The notes: generated by a model from the letters alone, not told the origin. 63,195 nt of DNA from Loigolactobacillus zhaoyuanensis (GCF_003946385.1 NZ_RHOE01000009.1:1-63195), one strand, 5' to 3'; positions 53,645 through 62,940 are shown, counted from the stretch's first letter. Numbers and translations: made by a program.

Positions 53645-56293
53645 TTATTCATGATTTAGCGCGCTTAATTGTCGTTTAAAGATAATTGGTAAGCTGAAAA
53701 TAACAACAAAGATAATTAGAATTAGGCTATTACTAAATGGTTTAGTTGCTAGACCATTTAACGCGTAGTTCAAACCATTAAGCAAATACGTTCCTGGCAG
53801 AATCGTACTGATTACTTGATAAACACCAGATAACATTGCGTTAGGCAATAGACCACCCGATACGATCAACTGAACAAATAAAATGGCCAGCGTTGCCAGT
53901 ACGCCTAACGTCCCCCACCAACGATCAAAGTTAAAGACGATCAAGGTGAAGAGCCCATTACCTAACAATAATAGCAGCAGTAACACCGCTGGATGGACCA
54001 CATTGATCCCCATTAAAGTTGTCACCACTAAAACACCTGCTGCCTGTAAAATGACGGCAGCTGCTAATAGAGCAGCTTTTTGTAATCTTGGTTGTGCTTG
54101 GAAGTGTTGGCTATAACGATTGAAGCCAAGTTCAGTTAATACTGCCCCGATAAATAACACCATAAAGATCACGAGTGGTGCCAAAACTGACAATAACGGT
54201 TTCGCTAAATTATCGCTTTGGGTTTGATTGGCAACTGGTGTTACGAATTGGTCAACATTAGCTGAAGAGAAGCTTAAATTGCTGACCTGCTTGCTACCAG
54301 CAGCTAACTTATGATTCAACGTTGCCATGCCGGTATTTTCTTGAGCCAAGCCACTATCTAATTGAGTAGCGCCATCATTCAACTGGTTGACCCCAGAAAC
54401 TAACGTCGGTACTTGATCGTTTAACTGGCCTAAGCCAGCGGCTACTTGAGTTGAACCAGAATTAAGTTGGTCGTTATTGGCGGCTAACTGATTACTACCA
54501 TTGGTTAATTGATCAACTCCAGCTATTAAAATCGGTACTTGACCATTAAGTTGATTCAAGCCAGTTGCTAGTTGTGTCGAACCAGCGGCCAATTGTTGTG
54601 TGCCAGCCGTATACTTTTGTACACCAGTAACTAAACCGTTAGTACCATTTAAACCAGCACTAACTTTGACCAATCCATCATGGATAGCACCACTAGCTTG
54701 AACTGCGCCCATTGTACTCGTGGTATTACCCTGTTGTTTTAAGCCGGTACTAACTTCAGCTAAACCAGCTTGTAACGTAGCAATTGCTTTTTTAGAACCA
54801 TTGACAGCAGTTGGCGTTCCATCGGCTAATTTCGCCACGCCAGCTTGCAGCGTCTTTAATTGTGCTTGTACATCTTCCATTGGCGCCTGCGTTGTTGCTA
54901 GTGCTGTACCTGTGTTGGTTAAATTAGTCCCTAAATCAGTTGCATCAGTACCAGCGCCAGTTAGAGCAGCAGCGCCGGCAGTCATATTTTTAGTTAATGA
55001 TCCTTTAAGTTCAGCTAACTTGATTGCTGCGGCAGGATCAGCCTGAAAAATTGCCATTGCCACTTTAGAGTCACCTAAAATCGCTGCCACTTGAGTTGCT
55101 GCATCGCCAGCAGCGGTGAAACTGGTACCTGCAGTGGTTAGGTTAGTTTTTAACGACTGCATGTTTCCTTGGACGCTGGTCAGCGATGTTTGCATACTGG
55201 TAAGTGCACCGCCAACAGTTGTTAAATCATTAGTTAGCTGCTGACTACCACTGCCGTTAACGCTAGTATTTAAGTCGCTAACACCTTGATTGAGTGCATC
55301 TAAGCCGCTAGTTAACTGATCGATCTGTGGTTGACTATCTGCTAATTGCTGATCAATATTATTTGCTGCGCCACTCAAAGCACTTTGTAGTTGTTGACTG
55401 CCGGAGGTTAATTGTGTAATTGCAGTATTAACGGTTTGCATGCCACCATTTATTACTGAATTATTTTCAACTACTGTTGCTAATCCATTATTCAATGTAG
55501 TCCCACCAGTAGTTAATTGCGATACACCGGCTGCCAACGGTCCTGTGTTTGCTTGTAATTGGCTAAGGCCACCATTCAATTGACTAACCCCGCTAGTATA
55601 AGTACCAACGCCTGTATTTAAGGCTGTACTGCCTGAATAAAGTTGTTCCACCCCAGTGGCCAGCGGTTGAGTTTTACTTTGTAACTGATTGAGGCCAGAA
55701 GCTAGTTGGGTGCTACCTGAACTCAACTGTTCAGTACCTGATTTTAATTTTTTTGTTCCATCATGAGCTTGGCTAACACCGCTGCCCAATTGTTTCAACG
55801 CTGTGAAAACATTTTGATCGTACGCTTCCTGTACATTGGCCACCACTTCAGCTCGTAGTTTTTCGGCAACTTGTTGCGTGATCAAATGGGAAGCAAAATT
55901 ATTGTGATCAGATAAATCAACTTTGATTTTACTTGTTTTTGGTTTGGTATCTAGTGCCGTCGTTGCGTTGGCAGAAAAATCGCGCGGCAAGGTGACTTTC
56001 ATTAGATAAGTGCCCGTTTTGAGTCGCGCATCAGCCATTTTTGCTGATACAAAATGCCACGTCACTTGATGATTATGTAATAATTGCTTTTTCACGCCGG
56101 CACCTAAAGCAACGGTTTTACCTTGAAATTTTGCGGGTTGATCTTGGTCGACCACTGCCACATTGATTCGGCTAGTGCTAGTGTTTTGCTCATAAGCTAC
56201 AAAATTCATTGCTATAAATAATAATAACAAGGGAATAATAACGATTAAACCCAATAAAATTAAAAGTCGTGAATGCTTTTTCACAGTTTGCAT
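53645..56293 (-). CDS. YhgE/Pip domain membrane protein
   Basis: The 882-residue protein has one N-terminal span (about residues 10-30) and a short beta domain (RINVAVVDQDQPAKFQGK). It is followed by a very long extracytoplasmic helical region (~170-650) built of LNxGxxxLxxG-like repeats (SGSTQLASGLNQL, YTAGTQQLAAGSTQLATG). Five or six C-terminal spans (~680-880) close the protein, of the ABC-2/MmpL-like kind. This matches YhgE/Pip proteins: phage infection protein of Lactococcus and ESX/type VII-associated EsaA are relatives. It has its own promoter and is probably cotranscribed with marR. Confidence 0.9.
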   Translation of the reverse strand: MQTVKKHSRLLILLGLIVIIPLLLLFIAMNFVAYEQNTSTSRINVAVVDQDQPAKFQGKTVALGAGVKKQLLHNHQVTWHFVSAKMADARLKTGTYLMKVTLPRDFSANATTALDTKPKTSKIKVDLSDHNNFASHLITQQVAEKLRAEVVANVQEAYDQNVFTALKQLGSGVSQAHDGTKKLKSGTEQLSSGSTQLASGLNQLQSKTQPLATGVEQLYSGSTALNTGVGTYTSGVSQLNGGLSQLQANTGPLAAGVSQLTTGGTTLNNGLATVVENNSVINGGMQTVNTAITQLTSGSQQLQSALSGAANNIDQQLADSQPQIDQLTSGLDALNQGVSDLNTSVNGSGSQQLTNDLTTVGGALTSMQTSLTSVQGNMQSLKTNLTTAGTSFTAAGDAATQVAAILGDSKVAMAIFQADPAAAIKLAELKGSLTKNMTAGAAALTGAGTDATDLGTNLTNTGTALATTQAPMEDVQAQLKTLQAGVAKLADGTPTAVNGSKKAIATLQAGLAEVSTGLKQQGNTTSTMGAVQASGAIHDGLVKVSAGLNGTNGLVTGVQKYTAGTQQLAAGSTQLATGLNQLNGQVPILIAGVDQLTNGSNQLAANNDQLNSGSTQVAAGLGQLNDQVPTLVSGVNQLNDGATQLDSGLAQENTGMATLNHKLAAGSKQVSNLSFSSANVDQFVTPVANQTQSDNLAKPLLSVLAPLVIFMVLFIGAVLTELGFNRYSQHFQAQPRLQKAALLAAAVILQAAGVLVVTTLMGINVVHPAVLLLLLLLGNGLFTLIVFNFDRWWGTLGVLATLAILFVQLIVSGGLLPNAMLSGVYQVISTILPGTYLLNGLNYALNGLATKPFSNSLILIIFVVIFSLPIIFKRQLSALNHE

Positions 56294-56363
56294 AATATTA
56301 CTGCCACCTTTTTCCCCAATAATTTAATTAAGGCGCTATATAGTACATGCCGTTAACTTTATG

Positions 56364-56392
56364 AGTATCGCGCAAGCTAGCATTTTTGTCAA
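56364..56392 (-). promoter_or_regulatory. Promoter of yhgE-marR
   Basis: On the minus strand, TTGACA and GATACT have 17-bp spacing, about 75 bp before the yhgE start. Confidence 0.65.
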
Positions 56393-56402
56393 ATTAATTT
56401 TA

Positions 56403-56444
56403 ACTAAAAAGGAGTCGCAGCAAAGGTTACTTTGTTGTGGCTCC
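56403..56444 (-). terminator. Terminator of the heme operon, overlapping its last codons
   Basis: On the minus strand, GGAGCCACAACAAAG pairs with CTTTGCTGCGACTCC (G-U pairs included) around TAAC, followed by TTTTT. The stem includes the ATPase stop codon. Confidence 0.8.
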
Positions 56445-57200
56445 ATTCGGTAACTGAACAATAAATTGACCTTGTTCAGTCGTCAGTATTTTAGTATTGA
56501 TTTGGAAAATTTCGTGTAGTCGCGGCGGTGTTAGCACTGATTGTGGTGTGCCTGTTGTCACAACTTGACCTGCTGCCAGCATTAAAACTTGCTGACTAAA
56601 ATGCAGGGCCTGATTTAAATCATGCAAAATCATTACGATCGTTAAGCCGAATTCCTGATTTAATTTCACTAGTAATTCCATAAAACTAGCTTGGAAATGT
56701 AGATCTAAGTAAGTCGTTGGCTCATCAAGTAATAGATAATCTGGCTGCTGTGCTAGTGCCATCGCCAGCCAAACCCGCTGTTGCTGGCCACCAGATAACT
56801 GCGCCACATTTTGCTGCTTCAATGACGTCAATTCCAAGTAAGTTAAAATCGATTCTAGCTGGTCATCATCGGGCTCAGTTAATAAGGAATGGTACGGTAA
56901 GCGACCAAACCGGACCAGATCCAGCACGGTAATATCATCGTACAATTGATTATGTTGGTGAACCACAGCCACTTTACGAGCATATTCTTTTAGCGAAAAA
57001 TCGGTCAATAATCGTTGTTCTAAACGAATTTCACCACTATCTGGCGTTAACTCGCGCGATAACAATTTGAATAAGGTCGATTTTCCTGAACCATTGGGCC
57101 CGACGACCGCCGTCATTGCGCCAGGCGTGATATCGAAAGACACCTGTTTAATGCTCCGTTGCTGATTTGGATACGTATAAGTCAGCTGTTTAATTTGCAT
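56427..57200 (-). CDS. Iron/heme ABC transporter ATP-binding protein
   Basis: The 257-residue FecE/HmuV-type ATPase has Walker A VVGPNGSGKSTLFKLL (near 33), Q-loop VAVVHQHNQLYDD, signature LSGGQQQRVWLAMAL (near 135), Walker B YLLLDEPTTYLDL and the switch HDLNQAL. It energises uptake by the permease whose gene it overlaps by 11 nt. As the last gene of the NEAT operon, its cargo is probably heme or a heme-derived iron complex. AAGGAGG precedes the ATG. Confidence 0.93.
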   Translation of the reverse strand: MQIKQLTYTYPNQQRSIKQVSFDITPGAMTAVVGPNGSGKSTLFKLLSRELTPDSGEIRLEQRLLTDFSLKEYARKVAVVHQHNQLYDDITVLDLVRFGRLPYHSLLTEPDDDQLESILTYLELTSLKQQNVAQLSGGQQQRVWLAMALAQQPDYLLLDEPTTYLDLHFQASFMELLVKLNQEFGLTIVMILHDLNQALHFSQQVLMLAAGQVVTTGTPQSVLTPPRLHEIFQINTKILTTEQGQFIVQLPNGATTK

Positions 57201-58128
57201 GCCGTCGTCCTCCTTGCCGCGCTAAAATAAAAATCAAAAAAGGACCGCCGATCACCGCCAGAATAGTTGCTGCAGTGATTTCGTTAGGAATAACTAGCAA
57301 ACGACCAACCGTATCCGACAGCAATAGTAAAAAAGCCCCCGCTAGCACGGAAAATGGAATCACTTGGCGATAATCATGACCAACAAAGTAACGACTAACA
57401 TGCGGCACAATAATCCCGATAAAAGGCAGCACGCCCACACTAGCTGTAACCGTGCTAGTCAAATAAACGGCGACTAATAACAGCGCTAGTCGCACCCAGA
57501 CCACCGAAACGCCTAAAGTTTTTAGTTGGGCATCGCCAATTTTTAAATAATTAGCCCATGGTGCCAGCCACAAAGCCAGCATTAAGCCAATGATGCCTAA
57601 AATAACTAAGAAAAGAACCGTTGACCAAGTGCTCGTGGCAAATGAAACGGCCGTTGTAGTTGCGGTCGGTAGAAAAATTTGCTGAATGCCCACAAACATT
57701 GCGTTTAAGGCCACACCAATCAAGATCAGCCGGTAAGGATCCATTTGTTTCTGAAATTGCATCAATAATAAAAAGGCGACCCCGCCGCCTATTAACGCGA
57801 AAATAAATTTATTAAATAATAGCGCCGGCAGTAATAAGCCACCAATCAATTGAAACAAACTAGCCCCCGCTGAAATTCCTAAAATGCTAGGATCAGCGAT
57901 GGCATTACGCAAGGCGGCTTGGAAAAAGGCACCTGCTACGGCCAACATGGCGCCGCTAACTAAGGCTGCAACAATACGCGGTAAGCGAATGTTAAACAAC
58001 GTATTAAACTGTCCAGCATCCAATGACGTAATTGAAATCGTACTCGCACCCTGCAAAAAAGCGCTCACCAATAAAATGAGCAGCGCTATTAATAATACTA
58101 AATATGCCCAAACTGGATGTTTAGCCAA
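57190..58128 (-). CDS. Iron/heme ABC transporter permease (FecCD family)
   Basis: The 312-residue permease has nine or ten predicted spans of the BtuC/FecCD fold: FNIRLPRIVAALVSGAMLAV (near 45), AGAFFQAALRNAIADPSILG with the conserved NPLADP-like loop, and GIIVPHVSRYFVGHDYR (near 235). It would form the channel of the IsdEF-like uptake system. The start appears to be TTG with GAGGTAGGTGG upstream. It lies 50 bp after the binding-protein gene and overlaps the ATPase gene. Confidence 0.92.
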   Translation of the reverse strand: MAKHPVWAYLVLLIALLILLVSAFLQGASTISITSLDAGQFNTLFNIRLPRIVAALVSGAMLAVAGAFFQAALRNAIADPSILGISAGASLFQLIGGLLLPALLFNKFIFALIGGGVAFLLLMQFQKQMDPYRLILIGVALNAMFVGIQQIFLPTATTTAVSFATSTWSTVLFLVILGIIGLMLALWLAPWANYLKIGDAQLKTLGVSVVWVRLALLLVAVYLTSTVTASVGVLPFIGIIVPHVSRYFVGHDYRQVIPFSVLAGAFLLLLSDTVGRLLVIPNEITAATILAVIGGPFLIFILARQGGRRHAN

Positions 58129-58178
58129 CTTACCACCTACCTCTCTCTGCTGCTCTATTTTCTAGTTACCTAGCCACA

Positions 58179-59066
58179 CTATTTTGCTGGATATAGCCAC
58201 TGACTAACTTGTTGCAGTGCCGTTGTCACCTGCATGTTAGCGGTGGCGTCAAACTTAGGTTGTTGTAGATCGTAGACCCGCTGCTGTTGCACAGCTGGCA
58301 TTTGTGCCCAAATTGAATTTTGCTTAAACTCTTGTTCAAATTGTGGCTTAACCACTTCGGGCATGGCGTGTTCCAAGCGTAAAATTACATCGGGTCGTTG
58401 CTGCGCCAATTTCTCATTATCCGGCGCCAAATAAGGTTGTGTTTTGTCGGGATATAAATTCTCGCCGCCAGCGAGCCTGACTAAATCGCCAATGTAAGAA
58501 GTGTCGGTAGCAATCATATAGCCAGCACCTGGCATCCCCATTAAGATCAACACTTTAGGCTTGCTGCCCTGTTGCCGCGCCTGCACTTTATTGATTGCTT
58601 GGTCGATCAATTTAACCTGTTTTTTGGCTTGTGTTTGGCGCTGGTAGCGCTGGCCCAAAGTGGTCAACGTTTGCTTTAAGCTAGCAACAGTGTCCAGATT
58701 TAAATACTGGGCGTTGAAATGTTGCTGCTTAAACGTTGCTTCATATTGATCTTTTAACACGGTTACTGAATAAACGACAGTCGGTTTGACCGCCGCAATT
58801 TTTTCTACATTTGGCGTCATCGGACTGCCGACCTTAGTTACCGACTGATAGCGCGCTGGTAACTGATTGGCTGACGTTGGTACACCGACTAAAGGCAGAT
58901 TCAACTTAGCCGCCATTTCAGTGACAGCGACCGTTGTTGCAACAATGCGTGGCTGTTGCTTTTTCGGTGCTGCGGTTGGTCGCAATTGTAACCATGCCGC
59001 TAGTCCAACGACGATCACCAATACAAAAGCTAATAAAATAAAAACTAATTTACGTGCTGACTTCAT
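58179..59066 (-). CDS. IsdE-like heme/iron substrate-binding protein, membrane-anchored without lipobox
   Basis: The 295-residue protein has a class III (FecB/BtuF) binding domain: RIVATTVAVTEMAAKLNLPL, VGSPMTPNVEKIAAVKPTVV, KPKVLILMGMPGAGYMIATD and ARLAGGENLYPDK-like segments. The N-terminus is one hydrophobic helix (residues 7-29). The whole protein contains no cysteine, so the usual lipoprotein anchor of IsdE is impossible and the uncleaved helix probably serves as anchor. Its position between NEAT genes and FecCD/ATPase genes implies heme as cargo. Confidence 0.88.
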   Translation of the reverse strand: MKSARKLVFILLAFVLVIVVGLAAWLQLRPTAAPKKQQPRIVATTVAVTEMAAKLNLPLVGVPTSANQLPARYQSVTKVGSPMTPNVEKIAAVKPTVVYSVTVLKDQYEATFKQQHFNAQYLNLDTVASLKQTLTTLGQRYQRQTQAKKQVKLIDQAINKVQARQQGSKPKVLILMGMPGAGYMIATDTSYIGDLVRLAGGENLYPDKTQPYLAPDNEKLAQQRPDVILRLEHAMPEVVKPQFEQEFKQNSIWAQMPAVQQQRVYDLQQPKFDATANMQVTTALQQVSQWLYPAK

Positions 59067-59117
59067 AAAATTCCACCTAATTCTACTGCATTATGATGAA
59101 CAATTTCTAAATACACG

Positions 59118-59840
59118 TTATTTCTGCCTAACAAAGAAATAAGCCGCCACTGCCAAAACTACGAGTACTAATGAACCGCCAATCATGATTGCGACTTGTG
59201 TTTGCTCATTTTTTTTGTTCAGTGCCGCAATTTGCGCGGCTTGTTGTTTAGCCCGTTTGTCACTAGCTTTAGCGCTGGTGGTAGGCTGACTAGTCACACT
59301 TTGGCTGCTGGCTGACGTACTGCTAGCGACGCTCGAGCTGCTACTCACAGCGCTACTTGAACTGCTGGCACTACTAGCAGAGCTGCTATTAGTGGCACTA
59401 TTTAAGGCTGGCAAGTTACTGGTATCAAATTGAAAGCTGATATCGTGTTTTGCTGTATAAACATTCGGCACATCGATCGAAATCGAACTGCTGACCACTT
59501 GGCTCAAATCATTAGTTTCAAATGCATAGGAATAATCGTAATTAGACCCATTTTTAACCTTGCTAACATTAGCCGGCCCGTGACCATCGATGCTGAGCAC
59601 CGTCACCGGCCATTCACCTAGCTGCGCGCCAGTACGAATCGTCATGGTGACCAAATATTGATCACCATTCACAGTGACGCTAGCCGGCTTAACGTAATAG
59701 CTAGAAGCAATCGACTGCTGCTGAGAACCATATTTTAATGCCTGATAATTGATCGAATCTGCCGCTACTTTTGACGACACACCCAGTCCTGCCACTAACA
59801 GCAGTAACCCTAAAATTAATGACCCTATTTTACGTTTCAT
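59118..59840 (-). CDS. Single-NEAT-domain surface protein
   Basis: The 240-residue protein has a signal peptide (MKRKIGSLILGLLLLVAG, cleavage near AADS) and one NEAT domain (about residues 27-140, YQALKYGSQQQSIASSYYVK to DISFQFDTSN). A Ser/Ala-rich wall-spanning spacer, a Lys/Gln helix and a C-terminal membrane helix follow (GGSLVLVVLAVAAYFFVRQK). There is no LPxTG motif. The usual YxxxY of heme-binding NEAT domains appears here as YTAKH. It likely relays heme from the large NEAT protein to the binding protein. The ATG at 59840 with GTGAGG upstream is the start. Confidence 0.85.
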   Translation of the reverse strand: MKRKIGSLILGLLLLVAGLGVSSKVAADSINYQALKYGSQQQSIASSYYVKPASVTVNGDQYLVTMTIRTGAQLGEWPVTVLSIDGHGPANVSKVKNGSNYDYSYAFETNDLSQVVSSSISIDVPNVYTAKHDISFQFDTSNLPALNSATNSSSASSASSSSSAVSSSSSVASSTSASSQSVTSQPTTSAKASDKRAKQQAAQIAALNKKNEQTQVAIMIGGSLVLVVLAVAAYFFVRQK

Positions 59841-59851
59841 AATTGACCTCA

Positions 59852-60110
59852 CTCTACTCCACAATTAAGGTATGTTATTTGCCTAAACCACAAATAGCTT
59901 TGATGCTACGGGCGATGGCCATTCTACTACGGCGAACCCCGCCTAGTTGAAACATGGCTCTACTCCACAATTAAGGTAAACTATTTGCCTAAACCACAAA
60001 TAGCTTTTTGATGCTACGGGCGATGACCATTCTACTACGGCGAACCCCGCCTAGTTGAAACATGGCTCTACTCCACAATTAAGGTATGTTATTTGCCTAA
60101 ACCGCAAATA
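59852..60110. repeat. Tandem 106/108-bp repeat, 2.4 copies, ahead of the single-NEAT gene
   Basis: Units start at 59852, 59958 and 60066 with CTCTACTCCACAATTAAGG and contain CTATTTGCCTAAACC, GATGCTACGGGCGATG and GGCGAACCCCGCCTAGTTG. The first two are complete and nearly identical (a 2-bp insertion and a few substitutions); the third stops after 45 bp. On the minus strand each boundary carries GGAG followed by ATG. Older copies are at 30210-30455. Confidence 0.85.
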
Positions 60111-60128
60111 ATTCAACTACACCGTGAT

Positions 60129-62864
60129 CTAATGTAGCCGTTTGAAGATGGCGAAGCCGATGATCGCGATTGCTGCCACACTAAATCCGGCAATTTCCGC
60201 CATAAACGGATAGTCCTTAATTTTAGCGAGTTTCTCTGCCATAGAGCTATTTGCTGCAGGTGCTGCTGTTGCGGACTTGGCCGCAGCTTTTTTAACTGCT
60301 GGTACTGCTTTTAAAGTTGTTTTCTTAGTTGCAGTTGTTGCGGACTGTGCCAGTGCAATTGTAGTTGCAGGTAACGCCTGCGCTGTCGTAGTTGGCGTCA
60401 AATAATCGGTACCACCACTTTGTGCCTGGCCAAAAACCAACCAAATTTCAAATTGCTGTTGACTGATGCCCGCGATCGGCACCGTCATATCAATCGTTGC
60501 TGGAACTGGCTGATCCAAGCCGGTTGCAGACGTGATGTGGAAAGCATAAGACCAAACATCATTACCAGCAGTGCTAGATTGACTTAAGTCAGAATAGTCG
60601 CCATTGTTGATCGTCATCGGCTGAAATTTAACGTAACCAGTTGGCGCCTGAACGGTCAGATAAACTTTGTAACCCGTGGCATCCTTAACGACCTTAGCCG
60701 TATGCGTGTAGTAATTATTAGCCGTCGATAATGCAGAACGACTTTCATTAAATACTTTGTAAGGCACGTACTGAACTTGTTTATTGGCATCCAATAAATT
60801 ATTGCCACTGGCAACCGTATTTAGCGTACTTTTAGTTTGCTGCTTTAAGCTGTCTAACGAGTAGTGATTCAAGTTGAAGACAACGTATGCCTCTTCCGAA
60901 AAATCAGTTCCGTCATTAGTCAAATCAAAATGTAACTGACCGACACCGGCCAAAGTTGCCTTAGTCACTGAAAATACAAAATCAGCCGTATCCCCATGAC
61001 GATTAGTGATCTGTGCTGCTTGTTTGTCCAGTGTCATCCCTTTTATATTTTGTAAGCTTTTATTCACATGAAAAACTACTTTTAGCGTACGACCATTATT
61101 GCTAACAATCAATTGCGCCGTCTGATCAATAAATTGTTGCGCTATTGACTCAGTTTCTAAACCTTCTTGCATAATTGGTGCATTCAATTTGTAAGTGCCA
61201 TCTACTAAATGATTCAAATTTACACTGGTATTAGCCGCTGGTTTGTTTGATGCATCTGGCTTAGTAACTGTTGGTTGATCCGGCTTAGTCGTGCCCGGAT
61301 CACTGGGATCAGTTGATGCCACGTGTAATGCTTGACCAAATTTCACCCTTGCTGATGGATACATTTCTGTACCTAAAATGGGGATTTTGATTGTCATTGT
61401 CGCCTGCACCATAGCCTGATCAAAATGATCATTGACCTTAAAAATGAGATCTTCAGTATCTTGGGTTTTATTAGTAATTGTTGCCTTATTCTCAGGATCA
61501 CCTAAACTAAATGCGGTGATTGTTGAGGCGTTTTTTATAACGTGTAAAGTAACAGTCACGGTTTCACCAACCACCGTCACAGTTGCTGTTGGTTCAAGGA
61601 AACCAGCAGCAACTGATGGTACGTCTTCGTCTGCATTCAAAATCGTCATTGGCACTTGATATGTCCCATCAACTAAATGTGCTGGATCAAAAACTGCTGG
61701 CGGCGTCGGCTCAGTTGGCTCAGTTGGTTCAGTCGGTTCAGTCGGTTCAACATATAGTGCTTGACCGAACTTAACCCGCGCTGACTCAGACATAACTTTA
61801 TTAAAACCAGGAATTGTAATATCCATTGTTGCTGGCACAATGGCAGCCGTATAATTAGTATTCACATCGAAAGTAAGATCTTTGGTAGTCGTAGTTTCAT
61901 TAGACGGTGTTGAACTGCCCCCACCTAAACTAAAGGCGGTAATCATTGATGCGCCCATTTTAACGTGTAAAGTAACTTTTGCTACTTTATCTTTTACCGT
62001 CACTGTTGCCATTGATGAAAAGTAAATAGCAGCAGCTGACGGCTTATCGCTGTCCGCTTTTAAAAATGACACTGGTACTTGATACGTACCATCGACTAAA
62101 TGTGCAGGATCAAAAGCCGCTGGTTCAGCAGCCTTTTCAGTAGTATCATCAGTTGCTGGTGTCGTCGTGTTTGATTCTTTAGCTGGTGTGGTGGTCGCTG
62201 CCGGTTCACTAGTGGCGGTGTTATTGGCCGCACTAGCTTGCGTCGCTGCTGTAGCGTCAGTAGTTGCTACGCTGCTTTCACTAGCTGAGCTTGCACTTGC
62301 GGCAGTTGTGCTATTGCTACTGCTACTTTCCGTAGTTGCTGCATCTGTTGCCGGTGCTTGATCTAACTGTACGACTTTTAAACTAGCGGTATCTGGCTTA
62401 ACATCCATTGTTACCGCAATGCTGCTGGCACCAACATTAATTATTGATGATAAATTGGTGACCGTGCTCAAACTAGCCACATTAAAAGTCAAATCTGCGG
62501 TTTGATCTGCATTTTTGGTGACTGTCACCGGTTGTCCATCACTGGTTGTTTTAACATCAGTTATCTTTGAAACGCCATCACTAGAATTAATATGTAACGT
62601 TAATTGTAGTTGATGATCCTTGACTACTAATTTTGCTGATTTATCAATATAAGTCTGTGCTAAGGAGGCTGCTTCCGTACCAGTTTTCAGTAATGGTGCA
62701 TCAATTGTATACTGACCATCCGCCAAATTAGCTGGATCTAAATTAGTCGCACTCGTTTGCGTTACGTCGGTCGTCGGCGTTGCGGCTAACACGCTAATAC
62801 CGGGTGCGAATGCGCCTAAAAGTAAGACGCCGACCGATAAATACGTTAGGATACGTTTCTTCAT
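60129..62864 (-). CDS. Large surface protein with five NEAT domains
   Basis: The 911-residue protein has a signal peptide (to about 28) and a first NEAT domain (~45-165). An Ala/Ser/Thr-rich linker and NEAT 2 (~250-375) follow, then an EPT-repeat linker, NEAT 3 (~395-515), NEAT 4 (~555-685) and NEAT 5 (~700-830). The tail ends in one membrane helix and FKRLH, with no LPxTG. Domains 2-4 open with the same LVDGTYQ/K phrase. NEAT domains bind heme or hemoproteins, so this is the likely outer receptor of the operon. GGGGGA precedes the ATG. Confidence 0.9.
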   Translation of the reverse strand: MKKRILTYLSVGVLLLGAFAPGISVLAATPTTDVTQTSATNLDPANLADGQYTIDAPLLKTGTEAASLAQTYIDKSAKLVVKDHQLQLTLHINSSDGVSKITDVKTTSDGQPVTVTKNADQTADLTFNVASLSTVTNLSSIINVGASSIAVTMDVKPDTASLKVVQLDQAPATDAATTESSSSNSTTAASASSASESSVATTDATAATQASAANNTATSEPAATTTPAKESNTTTPATDDTTEKAAEPAAFDPAHLVDGTYQVPVSFLKADSDKPSAAAIYFSSMATVTVKDKVAKVTLHVKMGASMITAFSLGGGSSTPSNETTTTKDLTFDVNTNYTAAIVPATMDITIPGFNKVMSESARVKFGQALYVEPTEPTEPTEPTEPTPPAVFDPAHLVDGTYQVPMTILNADEDVPSVAAGFLEPTATVTVVGETVTVTLHVIKNASTITAFSLGDPENKATITNKTQDTEDLIFKVNDHFDQAMVQATMTIKIPILGTEMYPSARVKFGQALHVASTDPSDPGTTKPDQPTVTKPDASNKPAANTSVNLNHLVDGTYKLNAPIMQEGLETESIAQQFIDQTAQLIVSNNGRTLKVVFHVNKSLQNIKGMTLDKQAAQITNRHGDTADFVFSVTKATLAGVGQLHFDLTNDGTDFSEEAYVVFNLNHYSLDSLKQQTKSTLNTVASGNNLLDANKQVQYVPYKVFNESRSALSTANNYYTHTAKVVKDATGYKVYLTVQAPTGYVKFQPMTINNGDYSDLSQSSTAGNDVWSYAFHITSATGLDQPVPATIDMTVPIAGISQQQFEIWLVFGQAQSGGTDYLTPTTTAQALPATTIALAQSATTATKKTTLKAVPAVKKAAAKSATAAPAANSSMAEKLAKIKDYPFMAEIAGFSVAAIAIIGFAIFKRLH

Positions 62865-62909
62865 TTATATTCCCCCACCAAAATTTTTTATGTAAAAACA
62901 TGCAACTAC

Positions 62910-62940
62910 ATTATACATGAAATTAATATTTTCTTAACAA
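62910..62940 (-). promoter_or_regulatory. Promoter of the heme operon
   Basis: On the minus strand a TATAAT (62910-62915) is preceded by TTAAGA at 16 bp or TTGTTA at 19 bp. It lies 46 bp before the NEAT gene start. Confidence 0.6.

Noticed and set aside
53883-55046. Plus-strand frames antisense to yhgE
   Set aside because: They arise from the low-complexity Ala/Thr/Ser repeats of YhgE on the other strand and have no ribosome sites.
59875-60063. Mini-frames in the tandem repeat as real genes
   Set aside because: The related copies at 30210-30455 break the frame immediately after ATGTTT, and the second copy is shifted by a 2-bp insertion, so peptide conservation is not supported.
59852-60110. 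CRISPR array
   Set aside because: Units are 106-108 bp with no spacer/repeat alternation and no cas genes nearby.
61432-62361. Plus-strand frames antisense to the five-NEAT gene
   Set aside because: They are shadows of Ser/Thr/Ala-rich linkers, without ribosome sites or sensible composition.
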